From positions 1,116,001 to 1,180,000 of the forward strand of contig NZ_FNSW01000001.1 of NCBI RefSeq assembly GCF_900104695.1: 64,000 bases of DNA. Reading direction: 5' to 3'. How positions within the stretch are numbered: position 1 is the first letter of the stretch; every line of letters begins with the position of its first letter. This stretch comes from Paenibacillus sp. GP183. Lineage in GTDB: Bacteria > Bacillota > Bacilli > Paenibacillales > NBRC-103111. Of the stretch, positions 42,309-51,019 are shown piece after piece. The translations under genes were made by a program, and so were the position numbers. A model generated the notes under the pieces. It was not told the DNA's origin, searched no databases, and saw only the letters and a list, made by a program, of their open reading frames with translations.

Positions 42309-42960
42309 TGGTTCTGTTGCAGGAATTAAAAAAGTCTAGACGATCTGTTCGGTCAAACTAATTTTTATGCGATTAAACCGAACAACTGATGGATGAGTTG
42401 AACGACAAAAAGGGGCGACGAATGATTACATTCGACTTGCCCCTTTTTGATCATATGTATCGTTTCAATTCCTGTTATCGTTTGCTCTGCAGTTCGAAAT
42501 GATTTAAACCACAGCATCAGGTTCGTTCGTTTCTTTATGAATCGATGGTCCTGTTCTATGATGTTATTGAGATACTTTGTCTGTCTGACCTGCGTTTCCT
42601 GAGATAGTTTATCATTCTTTTTCATATTCTCGATTGCAACTGGGTAGACCGGGTTCTTATCTACGGTAATCACTCTTGGAATTTGAACATGATCTAAGGC
42701 TAGAGCTTTCCGAAAAAACCGTTGTGCGGCTTTCCTATCCGCTTCTCACTTAACATAAAAAATGGTTTTACCTTTTGAATCCACAGCACGAGAAAGATAA
42801 GTCCATTGACCTTTTACTTTGATATAAGTTTCGTCACAACGCCATGAGTCATTCAAATGTTTGAGAAGGGGTCGAACTCTGTTGGCTATTTCAGGGGCAT
42901 ATTGATGTCCTGCCCGTTGATATGAAAAAAAGGATGGGTTTAGTCAAACTGTACCTGTTG
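42309..42960 (-). pseudogene. IS6-family element remnant
   Basis: The end GGTTCTGTTGCAGGAATT (42309-42326) resembles IS6/IS257 termini. Minus-strand pieces read YQRAGHQYAPEIANRVRPLL, NDSWRCDETYIKVKGQWTYL, then SRAVDSKGKTIFYVK, a TGA, and EADRKAAQRFFRKALALDHV leading to an intact C terminus (VITVDKNPVYPVAIENMKKN). DD(35)E residues are present, but the N-terminal helix-turn-helix is missing and there is an in-frame stop, so it is dead. Confidence 0.8.
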
Positions 42961-42992
42961 GAATTTTTTCATTAAAATTTGTGACCCAAAGG

Positions 42993-43068
42993 TCATGGAT
43001 GGTTACTTCAGTAAACTAAAAGAGGAGCCTGCCTCTAAGCAACTCCTCCGCTATCGTTCTCCGTTAGC
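42993..43068 (+). repeat. CCGTTAG repeat, target of the deleted IS110 copy
   Basis: GGTTACTTCAGTAAACTAAA, hairpin GAGGAGCCTGCC..AGCAACTCCTC, CGCTATCGTTCTCCGTTAGC ending at the junction. The rest, GTTAAACAAAAAC, lies at 43808. Confidence 0.85.
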
Positions 43069-43807
43069 ATTCCTGTAGAGCGTTAATTTTGAGCTTTGCA
43101 AAAAAACGAGCGCCTCGGTACGATGGGAGTAGGTAACGGGTCAAAGCCCTTTTAAATCCCATCATCCAGGAGGACGCTCTACTATGAAGTTTAAATCGCA
43201 AGCCAGACAAAATCAACTCATTGAAAAAATTACCTCTTCGCATCTCGTTGTCGGGATCGACATCGCTCAGCAGACACATGTTGCTGCCGACGACGGTCGC
43301 ACTTAATTGATGAGCTGTTTGCAGCTTCTGGATCCATTGAAGTAGGCTGTTAAATCCATCTTCGTCATTCGTAAACGACAACGCTTCTCCAATGATGATG
43401 CCGCGAAAGTTTACAGCGCGTTAAACCTCAATACCGTTTTGTATGACGTAGATTGGCTTATTCGCAGGATTTCAAAGAAAGCACGGAGTACCGGATACAT
43501 TAAACCAAAGGGCACTGACCCGTACCGTTAGCAAAACCGGCCTCCACCCCTTGGATAGGTGTAACGAAGGAATGAGAGGGCTATGACCCGTTGAGACATG
43601 GGAGTGAAAACCTCCGAGGGTGGCGTGGAGAATGCGTGCAGTATATGGAAACAACTGGAGATATTTCTCCTCTCCTCTATTCCCGCATGCCTTCATTGTT
43701 GCCCAAGTATAGTACGGTCACCCCCACTTATCCTAAACTCCTAATCAAAGGGGCGAAATCCTGCGAATAAGCGAGCAAACGTGAGAAAACTGAATCGTAC
43801 CGAGGGA
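43069..43807 (+). mobile_element. Deleted and rearranged IS110 copy (739 bp)
   Basis: The left end and first about 100 bp of the transposase gene (43069-43284) match element 2. Then a 135-bp block (43286-43420) equals 22718-22852 of element 2 in inverted orientation. From 43421 the complete 3' noncoding segment and right end follow. About 1 kb of coding DNA is lost, but both ends and the guide-RNA region are intact. Confidence 0.88.
43456..43772 (+). ncRNA. Putative bridge/seek RNA region in the deleted IS110 copy
   Basis: The same 18-bp inverted repeat bounds it (43456-43473 and 43755-43772). Guide segments ATTAAAC (43499-43505) and CCGTTAGC (43525-43532) are unchanged. The left flank matches 8 of 8; right-flank pairing is 5 of 7. 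Retained without a transposase. Confidence 0.65.
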
Positions 43808-43856
43808 GTTAAACAAAAACTATTAAATATAATGAAAAATAAATGGTTTCCCTATT

Positions 43857-44333
43857 TTAATTGTCTGTTCCAATGGATTGCTTATAAACATTTTTACGGT
43901 TAATTTGCATGAAAAGTTCAGGTTTATCTATCTGTTCAAAACCATATTTGGCATATAAAGAATGGGCATCGTTGGTGGCTAACATCATTCTTCGAACCCC
44001 TTTAAGTTGAGAGTGATTAGTAATGACATCGATTAACCATTTGGATAATCCTAAACCACGATAATTTGGAAGGACAAACACATCACAAAGGTATGCAAAT
44101 GTCGCTAAGTCAGTAATGATTCTTGCAAAGCCCACTTGTTTACAGGTTCCTTCTACGTCCTCTTTATAAACCCCAAAACATAATGGAGAATTTTCTATCG
44201 ATTTTTCTACTACTTCTCTTGGCACCCCTTTTGCCCAATACGATTCTTGATTAAGAAAATTAAATATCGTTTCTATATCTAAGTCTTCTTTCACTGTGGA
44301 AATCGTAAAAGCCTTCTCTCTCCATATTGTCAT
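43857..44333 (-). CDS. GNAT family N-acetyltransferase
   Basis: 158 residues from ATG 44333, 8 nt after GGGGG. It shows a substrate-side N terminus (ETIFNFLNQESYWAKGVPRE), VGFARIITDLATFAYLCDVF, the acetyl-CoA motif VLPNYRGLGLSKWLIDVI and a C-terminal MMLATNDAHSLYAKYGFEQI. This is the YjdJ/YhhY-like single-domain GNAT type seen in many Bacillales; the substrate is unknown. It lies 50 bp from the right end of the deleted IS110 copy. Confidence 0.88.
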   Translation of the reverse strand: MTIWREKAFTISTVKEDLDIETIFNFLNQESYWAKGVPREVVEKSIENSPLCFGVYKEDVEGTCKQVGFARIITDLATFAYLCDVFVLPNYRGLGLSKWLIDVITNHSQLKGVRRMMLATNDAHSLYAKYGFEQIDKPELFMQINRKNVYKQSIGTDN

Positions 44334-44416
44334 TATCTCTTCCCCCACGTTTTACTTTTTTTATCAACTAATTTATTTATATAACCATTTACTTTAGTTT
44401 TCAATCTCTTTTGTCA

Positions 44417-44477
44417 CTATCCTGCCCGTTCGTATTATGAGGTCACCGAGTTTATCACTGTCAGCCTGCTTGATCTT
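44417..44477 (+). repeat. Dispersed CCGTTAG repeat, left half
   Basis: ACTATCCTGCCCGTTCGTA, then GAGGTCACCGAGTTTATCAC and CTGTCAGCCTGCTTGATC, nearly identical to the left half of the unit at 24767. The right half is absent because the next gene begins. Confidence 0.7.
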
Positions 44478-44672
44478 TTATACTTTATAATTCAAATGAT
44501 TCTTAACATCAGCGATTTGGTTACTGATATCCTCGAGCTTACGAAACAATTCTTCATCCGATCTCTTTTTTAATTGATACACTTTTAAAAAGCGATAAAG
44601 AAGGTAAATGAGAGCCCAAGGAGATAAGTAAAAGATAAACATAACAATTTGTCCAATAATGTATGGTGACAT
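44478..44672 (-). CDS. Small membrane protein with coiled-coil tail, 64 aa
   Basis: From ATG 44672, 7 nt after GGAGGG: MSPYIIGQIVMFIFYLSPWA, then LIYLLYRFLKVYQLKKRSDE. There is one or two membrane helices, then a charged heptad-like C terminus (ELFRKLEDISNQIADVKNHL) that probably forms a coiled coil. Such proteins are frequent in Bacillota without known role. Confidence 0.6.
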   Translation of the reverse strand: MSPYIIGQIVMFIFYLSPWALIYLLYRFLKVYQLKKRSDEELFRKLEDISNQIADVKNHLNYKV

Positions 44673-44774
44673 ATAGAAACCCTCCATCCAGATTTTGATA
44701 TACTACATATTACCATATATAAAGTAAGCCAAGACATAAAACTGGATCGTCCAAGGGTGGCCACTACGGCAATG

Positions 44775-44800
44775 AACTAACGTTTTCCGTTAGCGTAGCG
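44775..44800 (+). repeat. Dispersed CCGTTAG repeat, right half
   Basis: GAACTAACGTTTTCCGTTAGCGTAGC, preceded by a degraded GGGTGGCCACTACGGC hairpin. Confidence 0.65.
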
Positions 44801-44853
44801 ATCTGGCCATTCTTCGCGTGATGGCCTTTCTAAAATGTATGTGATTACAGATA

Positions 44854-45267
44854 TTAATATATTGAGATATCTGTTCCATAAAAGTGAAGTTGAAGGCGTT
44901 TTGCTACGGACTGCGAAGAGTAATTATCCCATGATGTACTATATAATGGGATTCTTTGAGATTGGCGTATTGCTTGTGCCCAAGAAGAGGCTACACGGAT
45001 CGCGTATCCTTTTCCTCGATAATCCTCCAACGTCTCCACCCCAGCCTCTGCAGCCTTATCGCTATTTCTTGCGCTAAAACAGACAGATACCGCTATGTTG
45101 TTTTCCGTCACCATATAACAAGGTTCTCGAAACTTTATTTCCGACAATAGGGGTCCCGCCAACATTTTAACGAAAATATACGCTAAGCCCTCGGATGTGT
45201 CTGGCTTAGCGTTTTTTCTTACTTTAAGCCCAACAGTCCAGGCGGCATAACCCGGACCACCGGTCAT
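44854..45267 (-). CDS. GNAT acetyltransferase, C-terminal-type domain
   Basis: 137 residues. The start ATG 45267 directly follows the amidase stop (TGAATG), with AAGGAG 4 nt upstream, so it is coupled to the amidase. The visible GNAT part is CYMVTENNIAVSVCFSARNS, then VETLEDYRGKGYAIRVASSW with the acetyl-CoA motif and STSWDNYSSQSVAKRLQLHF. The N-terminal 30 residues (GGPGYAAWTVGLKVRKNAKP) look foreign, and similar proteins are about 250 residues, so this may be a fusion left by a deletion. Function uncertain. Confidence 0.6.
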   Translation of the reverse strand: MTGGPGYAAWTVGLKVRKNAKPDTSEGLAYIFVKMLAGPLLSEIKFREPCYMVTENNIAVSVCFSARNSDKAAEAGVETLEDYRGKGYAIRVASSWAQAIRQSQRIPLYSTSWDNYSSQSVAKRLQLHFYGTDISIY

Positions 45268-46248
45268 TCAACTCCTTATGTTATTCATAATTTGACTGAA
45301 GATATTTTCTTGTTCAACCCAGTCCACATCAGGCAGAATATGCTCCACTTTGGCGCCCATTATGGCTAGATCCGCAGCTAACCGTTCAATGGCGGAGCTA
45401 ATTTCATAGGAAACAGGTATGCCGGGGAAGCTGGCTGCCCAGGCGATCCGTAACTTATTTAACGCTGGTGAGGGCACTTCATTCACTGGTACGGGAGGCA
45501 CATCAGTATCCATAATATCTGGTCCGGCGATGACCTTGAAGGCTAATGTTAAATCCTCAATGTTGCGTGCCATCGGCCCGATACAAGCCATTTGGCGGAA
45601 AGTACGAATTGTTCCTGGAAGTTCGGGAATATGGCCAGCTAAAGAGACCCGTCGCTCAGTTGGTTTAAGACCGAATATACCGCAAAAATGAGCCGGAACT
45701 CGTATTGAACCAGCTAGATCGCTACCAATTTCAAGAGGTATCATTCCCGCTGCGAGAGCCGCCGCAGCTCCCCCGCTTGAGCCGCCTGGCGTACGGTCTA
45801 GATTCCAAGGATTTTGAGTGCGTCCGAAGATAGGATTATTTGTTTGATAGTCACTTAAGAGAACGGGTACATTGCTTTTCCCTATGATGATGCCTCCTGC
45901 AGCCTTGAGTCGTGCAGAAACGGTGCCATCTTCGATTGGCACGTAGTCGTTTAGAGGCGTAAAACCCGCGGTGGTTCGTAACCCGATGGTCGAGTGGCAA
46001 TCCTTGAGCGTAATAGGGAGACCATGTAGGGGCCCCCAGTTCTCATCACGAGATAATGCTTCATCAGCCGCTAACGCCCTCCGTCTTGCCCCCTGCTCAT
46101 CCAAGGTGATAATGGCGTTGAGCTGACCGTTATGAAGCATTATCTGGGCCAGATGAGCTTCCAATACCTCGACTGCCGAAATTTTACGTTCACGGATTGC
46201 ATGAACCAAAGCGGATGCACTTTGGAAAATCAAGTCACTCAAATTCAC
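45268..46248 (-). CDS. Amidase-signature protein, C-terminally truncated
   Basis: 326 residues. The Ser-Ser-Lys catalytic machinery of amidase-signature enzymes is present: Lys in GLPITLKDCHSTIGLRTTAG, then the Gly/Ser-rich DRTPGGSSGGAAAALAAGMI and nucleophile Ser in IGSDLAGSIRVPAHFCGIFG. The C-terminal about 130-150 residues that normally complete the fold are missing; the protein stops at SQIMNNIRS and runs into the GNAT gene. Such enzymes hydrolyse amides, with GatA a special case. This one is probably inactive or altered. Confidence 0.8.
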   Translation of the reverse strand: MNLSDLIFQSASALVHAIRERKISAVEVLEAHLAQIMLHNGQLNAIITLDEQGARRRALAADEALSRDENWGPLHGLPITLKDCHSTIGLRTTAGFTPLNDYVPIEDGTVSARLKAAGGIIIGKSNVPVLLSDYQTNNPIFGRTQNPWNLDRTPGGSSGGAAAALAAGMIPLEIGSDLAGSIRVPAHFCGIFGLKPTERRVSLAGHIPELPGTIRTFRQMACIGPMARNIEDLTLAFKVIAGPDIMDTDVPPVPVNEVPSPALNKLRIAWAASFPGIPVSYEISSAIERLAADLAIMGAKVEHILPDVDWVEQENIFSQIMNNIRS

Positions 46249-46374
46249 TACCTCCTCTTTAGATGCACTTTCTCAGCAATATTCATTTTTAGTAGAAAAT
46301 TCGTGATATGATAAAAAAGTTTTCCTTTTTTGTTATATGACGTTCCTCGATTATGTATCACATCAGCTAATTGT

Positions 46375-46428
46375 GAAGAGCCGCCGTCGCGGCAAGCTCC
46401 TCAACTCTTGTACCCGTTAGCTTAATCA
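46375..46428 (+). repeat. Dispersed CCGTTAG repeat, partial
   Basis: GAAGAGCCGCCGTCGCGGCA-type hairpin, then CTTGTACCCGTTAGCTTAATC. The TGTACCCGTTAGC form matches the repeat split by IS110 element 1. Confidence 0.75.
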
Positions 46429-46447
46429 GTCGCTCCATGTTGTAAAT

Positions 46448-46840
46448 CTACTCCATCACAAGCCAAGATTTTGCATCCTCCGGATCGTTAAAAAAATTTA
46501 TTGGCATTGAGATATTTCCATTTCGCTTGATTTTATTACGAATTCTCCATTTCATTATAGATGAGCAACCAACAATTGAAAGCTTACGAATAGACTTGTT
46601 TAACCGGCCTATACTCTCTACAAACTCATTTATTACCTCTTGTGTTAAGCTTGTTTTATAGAAATCAACCCAAATATCTAGGCGTCTATGAGTTTCCAAT
46701 ATAAACTCTTCTTCCAATTTTATTAAGGAAAACAAGGCGTCTTTATTAGAATAAAAACTTCCATATTTAAGACAATGGATTTCGCCATCTTTATAAAAAT
46801 AGGGAAATAACGAGCCGCCAGGTGATTTTATACTGTTCAC
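46448..46840 (-). CDS. Hypothetical protein, STAS-like pattern
   Basis: 130 residues, soluble. MNSIKSPGGSLFPYFYKDGE opens, then LRRLDIWVDFYKTSLTQ-like strand-helix alternation (RRLDIWVDFYKTSLTQEVIN), IRKLSIVGCSSIMKWRIRNK and the ending NFFNDPEDAKSWLVME. The final FNDPEDAKSWL resembles the last helix of SpoIIAA/STAS-like proteins, but I am not certain. GGAGGAGG precedes the ATG. Confidence 0.6.
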   Translation of the reverse strand: MNSIKSPGGSLFPYFYKDGEIHCLKYGSFYSNKDALFSLIKLEEEFILETHRRLDIWVDFYKTSLTQEVINEFVESIGRLNKSIRKLSIVGCSSIMKWRIRNKIKRNGNISMPINFFNDPEDAKSWLVME

Positions 46841-46940
46841 AATAAAACCTCCTCCTCCTAATACTAATCGATGAATACGTGATATTTACCCACCCAATAA
46901 TACCACAATTTGTAATGCAAAACCTTTATACTTACTATGT

Positions 46941-47279
46941 TAATCTGTCCGTTTGTTGAGCAAACGGCTGCTGATCATTAGATCTTCAGCCGTTCTATTA
47001 CGCTATCGTTCTCCGTTTTGATATGCTCAATTTCAAGCCAAGTAAATTGCAGACACAATCACTTGTTTTGAGACCTATCCGTAGACAGAAAGAGACCCAC
47101 AGACTAGTTGGCGGGTGCTGTGGGTCTTAATGTTATATGAAAAAGGGGGTCGAGTTCTATTATATGCTTGGTACATTATCGCAGTGTCAACGGCTTGTTT
47201 CATTATGATTACAAATGCCGCTGCACATCTTCAAAAGTTAGTGTTTTGTTCAGATGTTCTTTATCGTTAGCTTGTATTA
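46941..47279 (+). repeat. Complete CCGTTAG repeat and a terminator-like hairpin
   Basis: The repeat at 46941-47018 has TTAATCTGTCCGTTTGTTGAG, hairpin AACGGCTGC..AGATCTTCAGCCGTT and CGCTATCGTTCTCCGTTTT. A separate hairpin GACCCACAG (47094-47102) / CTGTGGGTC (47118-47126) follows. TTTATCGTTAGCTTG near 47263 is a further fragment. No gene seen. Confidence 0.75.
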
Positions 47280-47909
47280 TTAAATCGTGGAACTCTTCGA
47301 AGACGAACTTGAAGATGTGTTGGAAATGTTAGAATTGCTTTGTGTATCCAATGCCGATTTAATATCTTGAATGAGTTTAGACATTGGATCGGTTTGGGAA
47401 GAATCTTGCGAATTTTGAGAGGCAAGTGCTGCTTTAATATCTTGAATCAGAATATGAATCGGATCATTATCTGAAGTTTGGGTATAATCCTGATTCGATT
47501 TGGCATTTAAGATGGATTTAACATCTTGTATGATTTTGGAAATTGGATACGTTTGTGAATTTTGACCTGAAGTCGTTGTGGAATCTTGATTGGATGGAGT
47601 ATTTAAGGAATTCAACACCGTATCAATGATCTGAGCAATTGGGTTTGTTTGTGAATTTTGCGAAGAATATTGGGCTCCTTGAGCGTCTTGAATACCGCTC
47701 TGACCCAGTTCTACCGAATCCGCTCTTTTCGCATGGTGTTGATGATGGCTTTGCTTATCAACAGCCGTATCAGACTTTTGACTCTGATACGAATGATTGA
47801 TTTGATAGCTCGAATAATTCAAACTGCTGGTACTTGTTGGTTGAATGCTCAATTTAATCACTCCCGAATTTGGATTAGTGTAGCTAACATCTTTTATCGG
47901 AGAGTACAT
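47280..47909 (-). CDS. Ser/Gln/Asn-rich repeat protein
   Basis: 209 residues. After a strand-rich start (MYSPIKDVSYTNPNSGVIKL, then SIQPTSTSSLNYSSYQINHS) come three imperfect repeats built on DPMSKLIQDIKSALDTQSN, PISKIIQDVKSILNAKSNQD and PIAQIIDTVLNSLNTPSNQD. Each is a short amphipathic helix in a Ser/Gln/Thr linker, ending in a Ser run. It has no signal peptide. It could be a spore-surface or filamentous-type protein; this is inference from composition. Confidence 0.65.
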   Translation of the reverse strand: MYSPIKDVSYTNPNSGVIKLSIQPTSTSSLNYSSYQINHSYQSQKSDTAVDKQSHHQHHAKRADSVELGQSGIQDAQGAQYSSQNSQTNPIAQIIDTVLNSLNTPSNQDSTTTSGQNSQTYPISKIIQDVKSILNAKSNQDYTQTSDNDPIHILIQDIKAALASQNSQDSSQTDPMSKLIQDIKSALDTQSNSNISNTSSSSSSKSSTI

Positions 47910-48138
47910 CGAATAATGTTATGAAATCAAACTGAAAGTTTGCTGAATATTCTTGTGCACAGTAAAAACGGACTCGATTATACTTTTTGGAATAACTGAT
48001 AGTAAAAATCTTTTCAGTATAAAGGCAAGGCATTGAAGCATTAGATAAACTATTCTGCCAGTTAGCTGAGAGAAGGGCTCCACATGGATGCCTTTCGATA
48101 TTGATCTCTAGATTTCCAATAGCTTAACGAAGCATACG
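47910..48138. repeat. Intergenic stretch with a repeat fragment
   Basis: AAACTATTCTGCCAGTTAGCTGAG at 48048-48070 and GAAGGGCTCC mark a decayed CCGTTAG left half. Nothing else noted. Confidence 0.5.
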
Positions 48139-48909
48139 TTACACATCTTCTCCGCTGTCAAATAGCTCTTTGATCATCATTTCTTTGTTATTGAGGAACT
48201 GCTTCATGATGATATAATGATCGGTTTCTTCTAAAGTTCTGGTTTCAATCCCAAATGGTGTCAAATTATAGATTAACGAATCCGGATATGCCATGAGAAT
48301 TGGGGAATGAGTTGAGATAATAAACTGAGAGTTCTTTTGGACCAACTCATGAATTCGTGAAAGCATGGCCATTTGTCGTAGTGGAGACAAGGCCGCCTCA
48401 GGTTCATCCAAAATATATAATCCTTGCCCTCCAAAGCGGTTAATAAATGTGGCAAAAAATGATTCACCGTGAGATTGTTCATGTAGAGATTTCCCACCGT
48501 AAGAATTTATGATAGGTGGGCCAAAAGAAGGTTCGTTATCCAAATTCTCTATATTCGTTGCTAAGTTATAATAACTTTCTGCCCGAAAGAAGAAACCATC
48601 CCGGGGTTTATAAACTCCACGTACCAAACGAATAAATTCATGTAAGTTTGAATGAGTGGATTGCGTGGAAAACGAAAAATTTTTGGTTCCACCTTCCGGA
48701 TTAAATCCCCAAGATACGGCAATCGATTCCATTAGCGTCGATTTCCCCATCCCATTTTCACCAACAATATAGGTCACTTTGGGATGGAATTCCAGCCTAC
48801 TTAGGCTCTTAATCACTCCGAGGTTAAATGGATAATAATCAAAGGAGGGAACAATGTGCCTCTCTAATTCTATGCCTCTCAAAAATGGATCGAAAGAATT
48901 GATATTCAT
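48139..48909 (-). CDS. AAA-family ATPase (RecF/ABC-type, DUF2813-like)
   Basis: 256 residues from ATG 48909 with GAGGTGA upstream. Walker A YIVGENGMGKSTLMESIAVS is near residue 50, a signature-like SHGESFFATFINRFGGQGLY near 150 and Walker B YILDEPEAALSPLRQMAML just after. The switch region is SQFIISTHSPILMAYPDSLI. These solo AAA proteins resemble the ATPase half of OLD or abortive-infection systems, but no nuclease or reverse transcriptase partner is adjacent. The cellular role is unknown. Confidence 0.87.
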   Translation of the reverse strand: MNINSFDPFLRGIELERHIVPSFDYYPFNLGVIKSLSRLEFHPKVTYIVGENGMGKSTLMESIAVSWGFNPEGGTKNFSFSTQSTHSNLHEFIRLVRGVYKPRDGFFFRAESYYNLATNIENLDNEPSFGPPIINSYGGKSLHEQSHGESFFATFINRFGGQGLYILDEPEAALSPLRQMAMLSRIHELVQKNSQFIISTHSPILMAYPDSLIYNLTPFGIETRTLEETDHYIIMKQFLNNKEMMIKELFDSGEDV

Positions 48910-49012
48910 CTGCCTATCACCTCTACAGTCAAGCAAGTGTTATAAGTTAATTATGCACCTTTAGAGTGAAATTTAAAGTATAAGCTAGCTATAATTGTAT
49001 GAAAGATACTTA

Positions 49013-49096
49013 ATAAGCTGCCCTTTAAATGAGAAAAGCCACCAATCCAGTTGGCAGCGTCGTGTATTTGTGCTATCGTTATCCGTTAGTTAAGTC
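49013..49096 (+). repeat. Dispersed CCGTTAG repeat, complete unit
   Basis: TAATAAGCTGCCCTTTAAATGAG, hairpin AAGCCACCAATCC..TTGGCAGCG, GTGCTATCGTTATCCGTTAGTTAAG. Its last bases form the stop codon of the DinB gene. Confidence 0.8.
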
Positions 49097-49556
49097 ATTT
49101 CACTCCTAATACTTTCAGCATAGCGCCTATATTCCCAACATGTAAATATTCGTGGAAAAGATTAAACAAAAGAAGCTCCTCCACCGTCTCACCCTTGGAG
49201 GGATTATCCTTAGACCTAGTATCCAACTTGCCTGTAAAGACACGACGGATTAGGGGGATTTGGGCCTTTAGTTGGGAGAGAATTTCATTCCATGATGGCG
49301 GTTCCCCGTTCCACTCAGATGGCTTTGTCCCATTTACAAAAAATGCTTTATACTCAGCCGACAGAGTCTGATTTTCTCCGGACAGCCTGGTAATTAAGCC
49401 ATCTGTCTCTGTTACGATATGACCGAGTTGCCAAAGGATATTGTTATTGAATCCAGTGGGAACAACATAGCGTTTATCAAGAGGACAATCCCCAACTTGT
49501 TTCAGTAGTTGCTCTCGACCCCTTGCCAGGGCATCAAATAAAACGTTTTCCCTCAT
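49095..49556 (-). CDS. DinB-family protein
   Basis: 153 residues, a four-helix bundle of the DinB/YfiT-type superfamily. The start MRENVLFDALARGREQLLKQ leads to ILWQLGHIVTETDGLITRLS with the first metal-binding His, and LFNLFHEYLHVGNIGAMLKV with the paired histidines. Family members include thiol-dependent S-transferases using bacillithiol. Its stop codon lies inside the adjacent repeat, whose TTAG supplies the TAA. Confidence 0.85.
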   Translation of the reverse strand: MRENVLFDALARGREQLLKQVGDCPLDKRYVVPTGFNNNILWQLGHIVTETDGLITRLSGENQTLSAEYKAFFVNGTKPSEWNGEPPSWNEILSQLKAQIPLIRRVFTGKLDTRSKDNPSKGETVEELLLFNLFHEYLHVGNIGAMLKVLGVK

Positions 49557-49914
49557 CTCGATTCCTCTTAACTTCTACGTATAAGATGATGTTCACTATA
49601 ACGTTATCAAGCCAATTCTTCCTTTTTAACTATATCAATACCGACTACTTCCATGCAATATTTCCAGTTAAAATTATCAACTAATAATGTATATATTCTA
49701 CAATGTAATTGCATTAGCTGCCCGTTAGCTGAGCGGATATCAACTGTTTTATTTTATCCTCAAGATTGCTTCGTCGGGAATGAGTACAAGTTCTTGTCAC
49801 CCGACACAAGATGAAAACAAAAAGTAGGGGTATAAAACGCATGTATTGAAATAATGGCCCGATTGGCGACGGCGTGTATCGGACGCTTGTCTGGCATTGT
49901 TCATTGGCAGGGTT
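49557..49914. repeat. Intergenic stretch with a CCGTTAG fragment
   Basis: TTAGCTGCCCGTTAGCTGAGCGG at 49714-49736. The remaining bases show no gene or clear hairpin. Confidence 0.55.
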
Positions 49915-50852
49915 TCACTCGGCCGGAAAAGGGAAGGGCTTTTCATAGATGCTGATTTCGTAGTCGGGCTTCATACCGGCCTTCTCATAGAGGCGGTAGG
50001 CGCCCGAAGGGTTCGCAGTGTCGAAGCCAAGCGAGACTAGCGGCTGCCTAGCGCGATAGGATGTCTCGAACACGCACTGCAGCAGCGCAAGCGCAAGACC
50101 GCGGCCACGGAACGGCCGGCGTACGCCGACCTGCTCGATGAAGAGCAGGTCTTCACGCATGCGGCCGAGCGCAAAGCCAGCGACGGCACCTTTCGGGTCG
50201 CGGGCTATCAGCCACCATCTTTCGTCGAAGGTAGGCAGCTGCGTCTTTTCGACCCATTTCTCGAAGGAAGGCACCGTGAAATCCCAGTGGTCGGCGAACG
50301 ATTCTACATAGGCTTCATAGACGGCTTGTTCATCGCGATCCTTCGCGAACGGCTCTATTGTGAAGCCCTCCGGTGGCGCGGTTGCGGCCGGTTCGGCATC
50401 CAAGCGGATTCCCATGCGCTTGAAGTAACGGACCGAGGTGAAGCCGTGAGCCTCCAGCAAGCGGACGGCATCTTCGCATAACGTCGGGATCATGCTTTGT
50501 AGGCGCTTCGAGACGCCGGATTCATTCCGAAGTGCCGCAGCGCGCGCTTCGAGCGCCGCAACGAGCGCCTTGCCGACGCCTCGGCAGCGAGCGGTGGGCA
50601 GCACGCATCCGCAGCTGAACAGCTTCTCTTCGCTGTCCTCCTCGAGGAAGGCGTAACCGATTAATGCTGAGTCTGTGTCTTCAACGACCCAAACATTGTT
50701 CTTGAGATCGAAGCGGGACCACATGTCTAGGACGTCGTCTAGAACGATGTCTGGCGCGCCGAGGTCTTCGGTATCGCAGGCAGCCACAAGGTTGCACACA
50801 GCTGGGCGTCATCCATTGAGGGGCGACGGATGCGGAAGGTCGTTTTCGTCAT
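49915..50852 (-). pseudogene. Two-domain GNAT acetyltransferase with an N-terminal frameshift
   Basis: An ATG at 50852 after GGAGATTACCCCTAT opens MTKTTFRIRRPSMDDAQ. The frame then slips near 50800 and continues from GTG 50799 as VCNLVAACDTEDLGAPDIVL to the end. Restoring one base in CAGCTGTG gives a 312-residue protein with two GNAT repeats: ARCRGVGKALVAALEARAAA and VRRPFRGRGLALALLQCVFE are the two acetyl-CoA motifs. Translation could still start at 50799 and yield a nearly complete protein. GC-rich relative to its neighbours. Confidence 0.7.
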
Positions 50853-51019
50853 ATAGGGGTAATCTCCTTAACGGGTATTCAATTACGTTTGGTTTGATTA
50901 TACACTATTGAAGATTACTGCCCTAGTTGAGTCAGCACGTCTTCGCTGCCCTAGGATTATGCCCATATGTTTGTGTTGTCGGACACTTAACACCCGGCCT
51001 TTTTGCTGTTTGCGCTAGC

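Noticed and set aside
48139-48909. AAA ATPase considered as part of a phage-defence system
   Set aside because: No nuclease, reverse transcriptase or toxin-like partner is adjacent; neighbours are a Ser-rich protein and DinB.
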